NCBI RefSeq assembly: GCF_007990715.1
Contig: NZ_BJWY01000066.1
Coordinates: 1 to 40,009, forward strand
Direction: 5' to 3'
Source: Nocardia seriolae NBRC 15557
GTDB taxonomy: Bacteria; Actinomycetota; Actinomycetes; Mycobacteriales; Mycobacteriaceae
DNA: 40,009 bases
Shown here piece after piece: positions 15,500 to 24,212 of the stretch. The notes beneath the pieces are model-generated. The model was not told the origin of the DNA. It saw only the letters and a program-made list of their open reading frames with translations, and made no database searches. The stretch's first letter is position 1. Every line of letters begins with the position of its first letter. Made by a program: the position numbers and the translations under genes.

Positions 15500-17136
15500 C
15501 CGATATCGAACTGCTCTGCGCCGCCGCGGATCTGAGCCGCACCGAGGCGATCGCCGAGCTGGACGAGCCCGCCCGGCTCGGCTGGATGGTGGCGGGGGTG
15601 CCGCAATCGGCCTCCGGCATCCCCTCATCCACGCGGCGGCCTATCGTCTGGCCGGACCGCTGGAACGGGCCGCGATGCACGCCCGCGCCGCGCGCTACCT
15701 CCGATCGGCCGGGGCCCCGCTGCCGATTCGCGCGCGGCACCTGGAATACGCACTCCCCCAGGATGATCCGCGAGCCATGCCGGAGCTGCTCGAGGCCGCG
15801 TCGCACACGCTGGCCACCGCGCCCGCGACCAGCGTGCGGTGGATCGAGGCGGCACTGCGCGCGACCGCGTCCCCGGCGGCCGACACGGAATCCACGCAGC
15901 TGCTGCTCGGCCAGGCGCTGCTGCTGTCCGGATCCGCCGATCGGGCCCGCCGCATCCTCGAACCCCTGGTCACATCGACGGATTCGCCCAGCACCACGGC
16001 CGTACCGCTCTACGCCCGCTGCGATCGTATGCTCGGCCGGGTCGATGCCGCGCGAAATACACTGTCCGAGTACGCCGACCGCCTGGCGGCCGAGAGCGGA
16101 CCGCTGTGCCTGGAACTGGCGATTCTCGAACTCATGGACAACCGCGAGGCCGAGGGCGCGTCGTGGGTGCACACCCTGTTCGCCTCCGGCGCGGTGCGTG
16201 ATCCGGCCATTCTCGCCGCGGCGCTGACCATGCGCAGTATGGGACGGCTGACCATGCTCGACATGGCAGGCGCACAAGAGGATTACCGCACCGCCGAACG
16301 AGAGTTCGCGCGCCTGTCGGACACCCGGTTGCTCGACGGCATCCACGCCGTGGCTGCCCTCGGCTGGATGGCCTACTTCCTCGACGATCAGCGCACCGGC
16401 CTCACCCACCTGGAACGCGCCATCCGGGTCGCCCGCCGCCACGGCCGCAGCTTCATTCTCCCCGAACTGCACACCGTCCACGCCTACGCACTGGCCAAGC
16501 TCGGCCGCCTCGACGCGGCGCTGGCCGCCACCGAGGACGCCACCGAAACCGCTGAGCTGTACGGCTATTCGAGCATCGTCCCGCTGGCCGGAGCGCTCCG
16601 GTTGCGAGTGCTGGAAGCGGCGCGAAGGCCTCGGATGGAACACAGCGGTTTCCGGCGCCATCGCGCCGAATCTTCCGGTCGACCAGCTGTATGCGCGAGC
16701 CCGCGCGGCGGTCGAGCGGGCGGTGCGCGAGTACGAGCGGGCGGATATGCCGTTGCAGCGCGGGCAAGCCCTGCTCGTAGCCGCGCGACTGGCGGGAGAA
16801 ACCGGCGATTTCACTGCCGCGACCGCGGGAATCGCGGCCGCCGGAACCGAATTCGAGGCGGCCGGAGCCGATGAGCTGGCCGCAGACACCATCGCGGTCC
16901 AGCGGTGGCTGGCGGGGAAGCAATCCAATAGTGGGGCATCGCCGCTGACCGGCAGAGAGCGGGAGGTTGCCGAGTTGGCCGCGCGCGGGCATACCAACAA
17001 GGAGATCGCCACCGCGCTGTTTCTGAGCCCGCGTACGGTCGAGGACCATCTGGGCCGCATCCTGCGCAAACTGGGTCTCACCGGCCGGGCCGGGATCGCC
17101 CACCGGCTGGCCGCAATCGACAACTCAGCGCAGTGA
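15500..17136 (+). pseudogene. Large LuxR-family (LAL-type) regulator, 5'-truncated and frameshifted
   Basis: The plus strand encodes the back half of a MalT/LAL-type regulator: DIELLCAAADLSRTEAIAEL (end of the ATPase region), RHPLIHAAAYR, long TPR-like alpha-helical repeats (about 15700-16900), and a C-terminal LuxR HTH (16955-17120, LTGREREVAELAARGHTNKE). The N-terminal AAA ATPase with Walker A is missing. Two further breaks occur: one near 15594-15598 (a run of five G where six or three would restore frame) and one near 16616-16622, where VLEA continues as REGLGWNTAVSGAIA in another frame. Three lesions in one gene make it a pseudogene unless the sequence is wrong. Confidence 0.7.
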
Positions 17137-17155
17137 ATGCCCGCGAAACCGCTTG

Positions 17156-17413
17156 TCAGCCGGTGATTTCCCACTCGTAGACGGTGAGTTCGGAAGCGCC
17201 CGTGGTGTGGATCGGGTCGGTGTGGATCAGATCCCGTGCGGCAGTCAGGTTTTCGGCGGTGATCACGTATGCGCCGCCGCTGCCATCGGTGAATTTGCCG
17301 GTCTCGACCAGCTGTCCGCGCTCGCGGACGGCCGCCAGCCAATCCTTGTGCGGGACGATGACGGAATCGTCGAAGCGCGGGGTGCGCACAGCCATCACGA
17401 GATACTTGCGCAC
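17156..17413 (-). CDS. YciI-family protein
   Basis: A compact 85-residue protein of the YciI/DUF1330-like ferredoxin fold: MRKYLVMAV first strand, PHKDWLAAVRERGQLVETGKF (conserved His22), TDGSGGAYVI, and a C-terminal strand. The family's role is unclear; some members are thought to bind small ligands or act as accessory enzymes. The GTG start at 17413 follows AAGGAGAGG. It lies just downstream of nusB on the same strand, 22 nt apart, so it may be co-transcribed with nusB and efp. Confidence 0.8.
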   Translation of the reverse strand: MRKYLVMAVRTPRFDDSVIVPHKDWLAAVRERGQLVETGKFTDGSGGAYVITAENLTAARDLIHTDPIHTTGASELTVYEWEITG

Positions 17414-17435
17414 CCTGCGCCTCTCCTTCGAATTT

Positions 17436-17954
17436 CTACTCGTCGGCGGCGGGCGCCGGGGTCACGCGGGTCGCGGCCGCGGCGGCGCGGACCTGCGGGG
17501 CCACCCCGACCACCTGGCCGAGCACGCCGTTGATGAACGACGGGGAGTCGTCGGTGGACAGCTCCTTGGCCAGTTCCACCGCCTCGTCCACGGCCACCAC
17601 CGGGGGAACGTCGTTGGCGTGGAACAACTCCCACACCGCCACCCGCAGGATGGCGCGGTCCACGGCGGGCAGCCGGGGCAGCGTCCAGTCCTGCGACAGG
17701 TACGACTCGATGGTGCCGTCCACCCGGTCCAGGTCGTCGGCGACGCCTTCGACCAGGACCCGGGTGTAGGGGTTGATCGGAGCGACCGACTCCTCACGCA
17801 CCGACAGCGAGACCCGCTCGGTGAGCAGGTCCGCGGGATCGATATCGCGGGCCTCCGCCTCGAACAGCAGATCCACCGCGCGCCGGCGCGCCTTGTGCCG
17901 TGCGCCGAGCTTCTTGAACGACTTCTTGTCCGATTGATCGGCCACGGAAGACAT
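17436..17954 (-). CDS. nusB: Transcription antitermination factor NusB
   Basis: The 172-residue NusB has the helical fold with RRRAVDLLFEAEARD near the N-terminus, NPYTRVLVEGV, DRAILRVAVWEL, and AVELAKELSTDDSPSFINGVLG, all conserved in the family. NusB binds boxA RNA with S10 (NusE) and prevents premature termination in rRNA operons. An N-terminal basic extension (residues 1-20) and a Pro/Ala tail after residue 155 are typical of actinobacterial versions. ATG at 17954 starts 11 nt after the efp stop. The efp-nusB pair is conserved across mycobacteria (Rv2534c-Rv2533c). Confidence 0.95.
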   Translation of the reverse strand: MSSVADQSDKKSFKKLGARHKARRRAVDLLFEAEARDIDPADLLTERVSLSVREESVAPINPYTRVLVEGVADDLDRVDGTIESYLSQDWTLPRLPAVDRAILRVAVWELFHANDVPPVVAVDEAVELAKELSTDDSPSFINGVLGQVVGVAPQVRAAAAATRVTPAPAADE

Positions 17955-17965
17955 TATCCGCCGGG

Positions 17966-18529
17966 TCAGTTGTTGACGCGGCTGATGTAGCTGCCGTCGC
18001 GGGTGTCGATGCGCAGCTTGTCACCCTGGTTGATGAACAGCGGCACCTGCACCTCGGCACCGGTCTCCACGGTGGCGGGCTTGGTGCCGGCCGAGGAGCG
18101 GTCGCCCTGCAGGCCCGGCTCGGTGTGGGTGACGATGACGTCGATGGCGACGGGGAGCTCGACGAACAGCGCTTCGCCCTCGTGCATGGCGATCTGGACG
18201 GCCATGTTCTCCAGCAGGAAGCCCGCGTTGCGGCCCAGCAGGGTCTCGCTCAGGTGGATCTGGTCGTAGGTCTCTCCATCCATGAAGATGAAGTCCTCGC
18301 CGTCCTTGTACAGGTACGTCATGTCGCGACGGTCGACGGTCGCGGTCTCCACCTTGACGCCGGCGTTGAAGGTCTTGTCGACGACCTTGCCCGAGACCAC
18401 GTTCTTCAGCTTGGTGCGCACGAAGGCGGGACCCTTACCCGGCTTCACATGCTGGAACTCGACAATCTGCTGGAGATTGTTGTCGATCTTCAGCACGAGG
18501 CCGTTCTTGAAGTCGCTGGTGTCCGCCAC
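17966..18529 (-). CDS. efp: Translation elongation factor EF-P
   Basis: The 187-residue three-domain EF-P relieves ribosome stalling at polyproline stretches. Full length is present, from MADTSDFKNG to ISRVNN. The tip loop of domain I reads KPGKGPAF, with Lys32 at the position modified in other bacteria; this palindromic Pro-Gly-Lys-Gly-Pro arrangement matches actinobacterial EF-P reported to work without the usual lysine modification. The gene lies between pepQ and nusB, all on the minus strand, a standard actinobacterial order. Start ATG 18529. Confidence 0.96.
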   Translation of the reverse strand: MADTSDFKNGLVLKIDNNLQQIVEFQHVKPGKGPAFVRTKLKNVVSGKVVDKTFNAGVKVETATVDRRDMTYLYKDGEDFIFMDGETYDQIHLSETLLGRNAGFLLENMAVQIAMHEGEALFVELPVAIDVIVTHTEPGLQGDRSSAGTKPATVETGAEVQVPLFINQGDKLRIDTRDGSYISRVNN

Positions 18530-18566
18530 TGTCCTCGGATCTCCTACTAGTCGGTCAAACCGCGCG

Positions 18567-19706
18567 TCAGTCGACGACGGTCAGGTCTTTGCTGGTGCGG
18601 GTGAGCAGTTCCGGGCCCCCCTTGCGAACCACGAGCGTGTCCTCGATCCGGACACCACCGCGGCCGGGGAAGTACACACCTGGCTCGACGGTCACCGCCA
18701 CGCCATCCAGCAGTGTACCTGTGCCCGTTTTGGCGATTCCGGGCGCTTCGTGGATCTGCAGGCCGACCCCGTGTCCGAGACCGTGGACGAACAGGTCACC
18801 GTGACCGGCCGCCTCGATCACCGAGCGCGAGGCCGCGTCCACCGCCTTGGTCGACGCGCCGGGGGCCAGCGCCTCGCGGCCCGCCCGCTGCGCGGCGTAG
18901 ACCAGCTCGTAGATCTCGCGCTGCCAGTCCGAGGGCTGGCCGAGCACGAAGGTGCGGGTCATGTCCGAGTGGTAGCCGCCGACCATCGCGCCGAAGTCGA
19001 GCTTCACGAAATCGCCGGTGGCCAGCACCGCCTCGGTCGGGCGGTGGTGCGGGACAGCCGAATTCGCGCCCGCCGCGACAATGGTCTCGAAGGCGACGGC
19101 CTCCGCGCCGTGCTCGAACATCAGCCATTCCAGTTCCCGGCCGACCTGCCGCTCGGTGCGGCCGGGGCGCAGCCCGCCGCGCTCGAGCAGGGTGGCCAGC
19201 GCCGCGTCGGCGGCATCGCAGGCCGCGCGCAACTGCTCCACCTCGTAGGCGTCCTTGACCATGCGCAGCTGCTCCACCAGACCCGAGACCGGCACCAGAT
19301 CCAAGCCGGTGGCCAGCGCCGACAGGCCGCGATGCTGTTCGAAGGTCATGATGTGGCTCTCGAAACCGACCCGGCCGGTCTGCCACTCCCCCGCGATCTC
19401 GACGACGCGGCGGGCGCTGGCCCGGTTGATCTCGGCCCGCAGATCCGGCACCTGCTCGCCGACCTGGGTGAGGTAGCGGCCGTCGGTGCAGATGACGGTC
19501 CGGTCCTCGCTGGAATCCCAGGCGTAGACCAGCAGCGCGGCATTGGAACCGGTGAACCCGGTCAGGTACCGGATGTTGATCAGATCCGTGACCAGTAGGG
19601 CGTCGATGCGATTCTCCACCAGCAGATTGCGCAGGTTGGCCCGGCGCAGTCCGTAGTCGGGTCGCTGGTTCGGCTCGTGCTGGGTCGCATCGTGATCAGC
19701 AGACAT
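18567..19706 (-). CDS. pepQ: M24 metallopeptidase, Xaa-Pro aminopeptidase/dipeptidase
   Basis: The 379-residue enzyme has a creatinase/prolidase N-terminal domain (about 20-150) and a pita-bread catalytic domain. Metal ligands are visible: Asp237 (KLDFG), Asp248 (HSDMTR), His312 (HGLGHGVGL), Glu341 (VEPGVY) and Glu355 (VRIEDTLV). It cleaves X-Pro bonds, a cytoplasmic peptide-turnover role. The ATG start at 19706 is 7 nt after a TAGCTT box, so the message is probably leaderless. Upstream of efp, 37 nt apart on the same strand, an order seen in mycobacteria (Rv2535c-Rv2534c). Confidence 0.92.
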   Translation of the reverse strand: MSADHDATQHEPNQRPDYGLRRANLRNLLVENRIDALLVTDLINIRYLTGFTGSNAALLVYAWDSSEDRTVICTDGRYLTQVGEQVPDLRAEINRASARRVVEIAGEWQTGRVGFESHIMTFEQHRGLSALATGLDLVPVSGLVEQLRMVKDAYEVEQLRAACDAADAALATLLERGGLRPGRTERQVGRELEWLMFEHGAEAVAFETIVAAGANSAVPHHRPTEAVLATGDFVKLDFGAMVGGYHSDMTRTFVLGQPSDWQREIYELVYAAQRAGREALAPGASTKAVDAASRSVIEAAGHGDLFVHGLGHGVGLQIHEAPGIAKTGTGTLLDGVAVTVEPGVYFPGRGGVRIEDTLVVRKGGPELLTRTSKDLTVVD

Positions 19707-19712
19707 GGGTCA

Positions 19713-19718
19713 AAGCTA
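19713..19718 (-). promoter_or_regulatory. -10 box TAGCTT of the pepQ-efp-nusB unit
   Basis: On the reverse strand TAGCTT lies 6 nt before the pepQ ATG, the spacing of leaderless actinobacterial promoters. No good -35 is visible. Confidence 0.45.
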
Positions 19719-19856
19719 CCGCCGACACGCCGCAACACGGACACGCAACACGTGAAAGGGACGGTTACGGAAACCCCGGTGTTCACATCCGAAGAAGTTC
19801 TCCACATTTCGCGATCGGCCGCCCCGCGCGCCGCCTCGACGCGAGAACCTCGAATC

Positions 19857-20450
19857 ATGAACTCCCCGGCCGTCTTCGCCTTCACCGCCTGGTGCCTCGC
19901 CCTGAGCGTCTGCGACCTGCGCTCGCTCCGCCTGCCCAACACCCTCACACTGCCGGGTGCGATCGCCGCACTCGGCTACGGATTCGCTGTGGGCAAGCCG
20001 ATACTCGCCCTGCTCGGCGCATCGCTGCTCGCGCTGCCCTACCTCGCGATCCACCTGTGCGCCCCACACGCCCTCGGCGCGGGCGATGTCAAACTCGCAC
20101 TCGGTCTAGGGGCGGTGACAGCCCTAGCCGGACCCTCGACCTGGGCCTGGGCCGCCCTGGCTGCCCCGATGCTGACCGCCGCGGCGGGAATCGGGACCCT
20201 CGCCGCCCATAGCCTCCCCGGGATCGCGATCCGCGCACCCGCCATCTCGGCTCCGGCGCACCGGGCCCGGGAACCGATCCGGCGACCGTGGTCCGGGGTC
20301 GTGCCGTGGATGTTCGCGACGGCGGGTAAAGCCGCGCCGGCCTTCGAGGGGGGCGGGGTTTTCGGCGGGTCGGCGGGTGGGATCGGGGTGCTCGCGCACG
20401 GGCCCGCGATGTGTGTGGCCAGTGTGGTGGCGGTGGTGGCCGGGCGCTGA
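19857..20450 (+). CDS. A24 (type 4 prepilin) peptidase
   Basis: A 197-residue polytopic membrane protein with the two aspartates of the aspartyl prepilin-peptidase active site: Asp20 in CDLRSLRLPN and Asp77 in GAGDVKLAL. The N-methyltransferase cysteine domain of full PilD is absent, as in short actinobacterial forms. Between helix 5 and the C-terminal HGPAMCVAS there is an unusual segment, about residues 120-175, rich in Pro, Gly and Arg, which may be a cytoplasmic loop. It would cleave prepilin leaders for Flp/Tad pili or secretion pseudopilins encoded elsewhere. Chosen ATG is 19857; frames reach further upstream, but this start fits the first helix. 61 nt precede aroC. Confidence 0.82.
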   Translation: MNSPAVFAFTAWCLALSVCDLRSLRLPNTLTLPGAIAALGYGFAVGKPILALLGASLLALPYLAIHLCAPHALGAGDVKLALGLGAVTALAGPSTWAWAALAAPMLTAAAGIGTLAAHSLPGIAIRAPAISAPAHRAREPIRRPWSGVVPWMFATAGKAAPAFEGGGVFGGSAGGIGVLAHGPAMCVASVVAVVAGR

Positions 20451-20511
20451 CATCGGGCTATGCGTGGACCGTGTGTTCGAGCACCCCTTCTCTCATGGAA
20501 AGATGTAACTC

Positions 20512-21717
20512 GTGTTGCGCTGGATAACTGCCGGAGAATCCCATGGTCCTGCTCTCGTCACCATCCTCGAGGGGATGGTGGCCGGTGTCGAGGTGACCTC
20601 CGCCGAGGTCGGCGCGCAGCTGGCCCGGCGTCGGCTCGGGTACGGGCGCGGCGCGCGGATGAAGTTCGAGGCCGATGCGGTGACCGTGGTCGGTGGCGTG
20701 CGCCACGGCCGCACCATGGGTGGCCCGGTCGCCATCGAGGTCGCGAACTCGGAGTGGCCCAAGTGGACCGAGGTCATGTCCGCTGATCCGGTGGACGAGG
20801 CCGAGCTGGCCGAGATGGCCCGCAATGCGCCGCTGACCCGTCCGCGCCCGGGCCACGCCGACTACTCGGGCATGCTCAAGTACGGCTTCGACGACGCCCG
20901 CAATGTCCTGGAGCGGGCCAGCGCCCGCGAGACCGCCGCGCGCGTCGCGGCGGGCACCGTCGCCAGGAACTTCCTGCGCCAGGCGCTCGGCGTCGAGGTG
21001 ATCTCGCACGTGGTGTCCATCGGCACCGCGGCCAACACCACCGGCGCGGTCCCGACCGCCGCCGATCTGGACGCGATCGACGAGTCGCCGGTGCGCGCGT
21101 TCGACAAGACCGCCGAGGCGGCGATGATCGCCGAGATCGAGGCCGCGAAGAAGGACGGCGACACCCTCGGGGGGGTGGTCGAGGTCGTGATCGAGGGCCT
21201 GCCGGTCGGTCTGGGCTCCTTCACCTCCGGTGAGGCGCGCCTGGATTCGCGACTGGCCGCCGCGCTCATGGGCATTCAGGCCATCAAGGGCGTCGAGGTC
21301 GGCGACGGTTTCGAGACCGCGCGCCGCCGCGGCAGCCAGGCGCACGACGAGATGCGGCCCGGCCCCGACGGGGTGCTGCGCTCGACCAACCGCGCCGGTG
21401 GTCTCGAGGGCGGCATGACCAATGGCGAGGCGCTGCGCGTGCGCGCGGCCATGAAGCCCATTTCGACTGTGCCGCGGGCACTGTCGACGGTCGACATGTC
21501 CTCCGGCGAGGAGGCCGTGGCCATCCACCAGCGCTCGGACGTCTGCGCGGTCCCGGCCGCCGGTGTGGTGGCCGAGTCCATGGTGGCGCTGGTCGTCGCG
21601 CAGGCGGTGCTGGAGAAGTTCGGCGGCGACTCGCTGCCGGAGACGGTCGACAATATCCAGGCCTATCTCAAGCGAATCAATGCTCGCCCGCACATCCCGG
21701 GCAATGCCGGGCAGTGA
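20512..21717 (+). CDS. aroC: Chorismate synthase
   Basis: The 401-residue enzyme catalyses the last shikimate step, EPSP to chorismate, using reduced FMN. Signatures present: MLRWITAGESHGPALV at the N-terminus, RPRPGHADYSGM and RASARETAARVAAG in the middle, and NRAGGLEGGMTNGE plus a DVCAVPAA segment near the C-terminus. Length fits. It starts at GTG 20512 behind GGAAAG. Its stop overlaps the aroK start by 4 nt (GTGA), so the three aro genes are translationally coupled. An enzyme of the folate and aromatic amino acid supply. Confidence 0.97.
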   Translation: MLRWITAGESHGPALVTILEGMVAGVEVTSAEVGAQLARRRLGYGRGARMKFEADAVTVVGGVRHGRTMGGPVAIEVANSEWPKWTEVMSADPVDEAELAEMARNAPLTRPRPGHADYSGMLKYGFDDARNVLERASARETAARVAAGTVARNFLRQALGVEVISHVVSIGTAANTTGAVPTAADLDAIDESPVRAFDKTAEAAMIAEIEAAKKDGDTLGGVVEVVIEGLPVGLGSFTSGEARLDSRLAAALMGIQAIKGVEVGDGFETARRRGSQAHDEMRPGPDGVLRSTNRAGGLEGGMTNGEALRVRAAMKPISTVPRALSTVDMSSGEEAVAIHQRSDVCAVPAAGVVAESMVALVVAQAVLEKFGGDSLPETVDNIQAYLKRINARPHIPGNAGQ

Positions 21718-23027
21718 CCACCGAGCACAGCGCGGTACCCGGCCAGCCCGATCCGACCGCCGCGGTGAACTCGGTCGACGCCGCCGAGGCACGCGACACG
21801 GCTGAGGATCGCGGAGCCGATGAGGCGCGTGCGAGCGAGACGACCGAGCACCCTGGTGAAACCGACCGGCCCGCACCGAATCTGGTGCTGGTCGGCCCGC
21901 CGGGTGCGGGCAAGTCGACCATCGGCCGCAAGCTGGCGCGCGAGCTCGGCGTGGATCTCTACGACACCGACGCCGGTATCGAGGAACGGGCCGGGCGCAC
22001 CATCCCGGAGATCTTCGCCCAGGACGGCGAGCCGGAATTCCGCCGCATGGAGGAAGAGGTCGTCCGCGACGCGGTGCTGGCCGGGCACGGCGTGGTCTCC
22101 CTGGGCGGCGGCTCGGTGCTGTCCGCCGCCACCCGCGCCCTGCTGCGCGACCGCACCGTCGTCTACCTGGAAATCAGTGTGGGCGAAGGACTTCGGCGCA
22201 CCGGCGCCAGCACCAACCGCCCGCTGCTCAATGGCGACGATCCGGCCGAGAAGTACCGCGAGCTGATGAAGATCCGCCGCCCCCTCTACCGCGAGGTGGC
22301 CACGGTCCGCGTCCGCACCGACGGCCGCAGCCCCGGCCGCGTGGTCCGCATGATCCTGGCCAAACTCGGCCTGGAACCGATTGCGCGCCCGGCGGATCCG
22401 ACCGCCGAAACCACCACCGTCGAACCCGGCATCAGCAGCAGCCGCTCCCGCGCCCGCCGCAAGCGCCGCCGCGGCGGCCGCGGGGACGCCCAGACCAACC
22501 CGTCCGCCTCGAATGCGACTGCCGCCAAGTCCGATTCGGCCTCGGCCACTCGCCCGACCCCCGTACCGGCCGACGAGGGGACCCCGGCCGGTACGGGCAG
22601 CAACCGCCCCCGCCGCAATCGGCGTTCCCGCCGCCGCGGTGGCCGCGCCACCGAGAACGGCCCGGCCGCAACCTCTGTCGAGACCGCGACAGGTTCGACG
22701 AACGCTGGAGAGCACGCGCCCGCCGACGGTGGATCCGGCATGACCGGCGCTCCGACCTCCGGTGTCGCCCGCCGCCGCCGCGCCTCCCGCGCACCGGGCG
22801 CACCCTCGGGTCCCGCCACCGGCGCCCAGGACTCCACCGCATCCCGGTCCCCGAACGAGCCGGACACGTCTGCCGCGCAGCAGGATTCGGCCCGGGCCCC
22901 CGGCGCGGTCGCGCAACCGGGCAGCGGCCGTTCGCGTCGCGCCCGGGCCCGCCGGGCGCGCGCTCGGGCACGAGCGGGGCAAACCACAGATCAATCCGCA
23001 CAAGCAGAATCGGAGCAGCAAGCATGA
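21714..23027 (+). CDS. aroK: Shikimate kinase with long arginine-rich tail
   Basis: The kinase core (about residues 55-222) has Walker A GPPGAGKS (61-68), DTDAGIEERAGRTIPEIFA with the shikimate-binding Asp, LGGGS, and the RPLL lid region. It phosphorylates shikimate at the 3-OH with ATP. The full product is 437 residues, whereas mycobacterial AroK is about 176. A disordered N-terminus of 54 acidic residues and a C-terminal tail of about 215 residues are added. The tail is Ala/Pro/Ser/Thr-rich with four basic blocks at about 243-257, 298-311, 352-359 and 406-421, the first two of the RRxRRRGGR type. Its function is unknown. GTG start overlaps the aroC stop, and its ATGA end overlaps aroB. Confidence 0.92.
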   Translation: MTTEHSAVPGQPDPTAAVNSVDAAEARDTAEDRGADEARASETTEHPGETDRPAPNLVLVGPPGAGKSTIGRKLARELGVDLYDTDAGIEERAGRTIPEIFAQDGEPEFRRMEEEVVRDAVLAGHGVVSLGGGSVLSAATRALLRDRTVVYLEISVGEGLRRTGASTNRPLLNGDDPAEKYRELMKIRRPLYREVATVRVRTDGRSPGRVVRMILAKLGLEPIARPADPTAETTTVEPGISSSRSRARRKRRRGGRGDAQTNPSASNATAAKSDSASATRPTPVPADEGTPAGTGSNRPRRNRRSRRRGGRATENGPAATSVETATGSTNAGEHAPADGGSGMTGAPTSGVARRRRASRAPGAPSGPATGAQDSTASRSPNEPDTSAAQQDSARAPGAVAQPGSGRSRRARARRARARARAGQTTDQSAQAESEQQA

Positions 23028-24142
23028 GCGAGCCGACTCGCATCGAGGTCCGCACGGCCGACCCGTACCCGGTGATCATCGGGCGGGGGCTGCTGGGCGA
23101 TCTGGTCGAGCAGGTGACCGGTCGGTCCGGGGTGCGGACGGTCGCGATCTTCTATCAGCCGCCGCTGGCCGAGACCGCCGAGGTGGTGCGCAAGGCGCTG
23201 GTGGACAAGGGGATCGACGCGCATCGGGTGGAGATTCCGGATGCCGAGGCCGGTAAGGATCTGCAGGTCGCCGGTTTCTGCTGGGAGGTGCTGGGCCGGA
23301 TCGGCCTGACCCGCAAGGACGTCATCGTGAGCCTGGGCGGCGGCGCGGCCACCGACCTGGCCGGTTTCGTGGCCGCCACCTGGATGCGCGGGGTGGACAT
23401 CGTGCACGTGCCGACCACGCTGCTGGCCATGGTGGACGCCGCGGTCGGCGGCAAGACCGGCATCAATACCGAGGCGGGCAAGAACCTGGTCGGCTGCTTC
23501 CACGAACCGGCCGCGGTCCTGGTGGACCTGGCCACGCTGGAAACGGTGCCGCGCAACGAGATCGTGGCGGGCATGGCCGAGATCATCAAGGCCGGTTTCA
23601 TCGCCGACCCGGTGATCCTGGAGCTGGTGGAGCGCGACCCGCAGGCCGCCCTGGACCCGACCGGCGAGGTGCTGCCGGAGCTGATCCGCCGCGTTATCCA
23701 GGTCAAGGCCGACGTGGTGGCCGCGGACCTGAAGGAATCGGATCTGCGCGAGATCCTCAACTACGGCCACACCCTCGCCCACGCCATCGAGCGCCGCGAG
23801 CGCTACCGCTGGCGGCACGGCGCGGCCGTGTCGGTGGGCCTGGTCTTCGCGGCCGAATTGGGCCGCCTGGCAGGCCGTCTCGACGACGCCACCGCCGAGC
23901 GCCACCGCGCCATCCTCGAAAGCATCGGCCTGCCCACCACCTACGACGCGGACGCGCTGGGCCAGCTGATGGATGCCATGCAGACCGACAAGAAGACCCG
24001 CTCCGGCGTGCTGCGCTTCGTCGTCCTCGACGGCCTGGCCAAGCCCGGTCGCCTCGAGGGCCCGGATCCGAGCCTGCTGGCCGCCGCCTACTCGGCCATC
24101 GCCCGCGAGGATGGCCCCACCGGCGGGGCCATCTTGCTGTAG
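23024..24142 (+). CDS. aroB: 3-dehydroquinate synthase
   Basis: The 372-residue NAD- and metal-dependent enzyme converts DAHP to 3-dehydroquinate. Signatures present: SLGGGAATDLAGFVAATW, IVHVPTTLLAMVDAAVGGKTGIN, KNLVGCFHEP and NYGHTLAHAIER, containing the family's metal-binding Glu and His residues. Length fits. Starts with ATG overlapping the aroK stop by 4 nt. The aroC-aroK-aroB order matches mycobacteria, but the aroQ (type II dehydroquinase) that follows aroB there is not present; a strong hairpin follows aroB instead. Confidence 0.97.
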   Translation: MSEPTRIEVRTADPYPVIIGRGLLGDLVEQVTGRSGVRTVAIFYQPPLAETAEVVRKALVDKGIDAHRVEIPDAEAGKDLQVAGFCWEVLGRIGLTRKDVIVSLGGGAATDLAGFVAATWMRGVDIVHVPTTLLAMVDAAVGGKTGINTEAGKNLVGCFHEPAAVLVDLATLETVPRNEIVAGMAEIIKAGFIADPVILELVERDPQAALDPTGEVLPELIRRVIQVKADVVAADLKESDLREILNYGHTLAHAIERRERYRWRHGAAVSVGLVFAAELGRLAGRLDDATAERHRAILESIGLPTTYDADALGQLMDAMQTDKKTRSGVLRFVVLDGLAKPGRLEGPDPSLLAAAYSAIAREDGPTGGAILL

Positions 24143-24151
24143 TCACCCGAA

Positions 24152-24202
24152 CAGACGCGAAACCCCGCGCCACAACACATGTGGCGCGGGGTTTCGCGTC
24201 TG
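24152..24202. terminator. Strong bidirectional terminator after aroB
   Basis: A perfect 23-bp stem (24152-24174 with 24180-24202) with a 5-nt loop. It lies between the convergent aroB gene and the 4-TM membrane gene, whose stop is 11 nt away, so it probably serves both. Confidence 0.8.
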
Positions 24203-24212
24203 CGAAAGACCG

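Noticed and set aside
15012..17342. Minus-strand open frame of 776 codons that could be read as a large TetR fusion protein
   Set aside because: Only its last 160 residues are TetR-like. The rest is antisense to the LuxR gene and has shadow composition.
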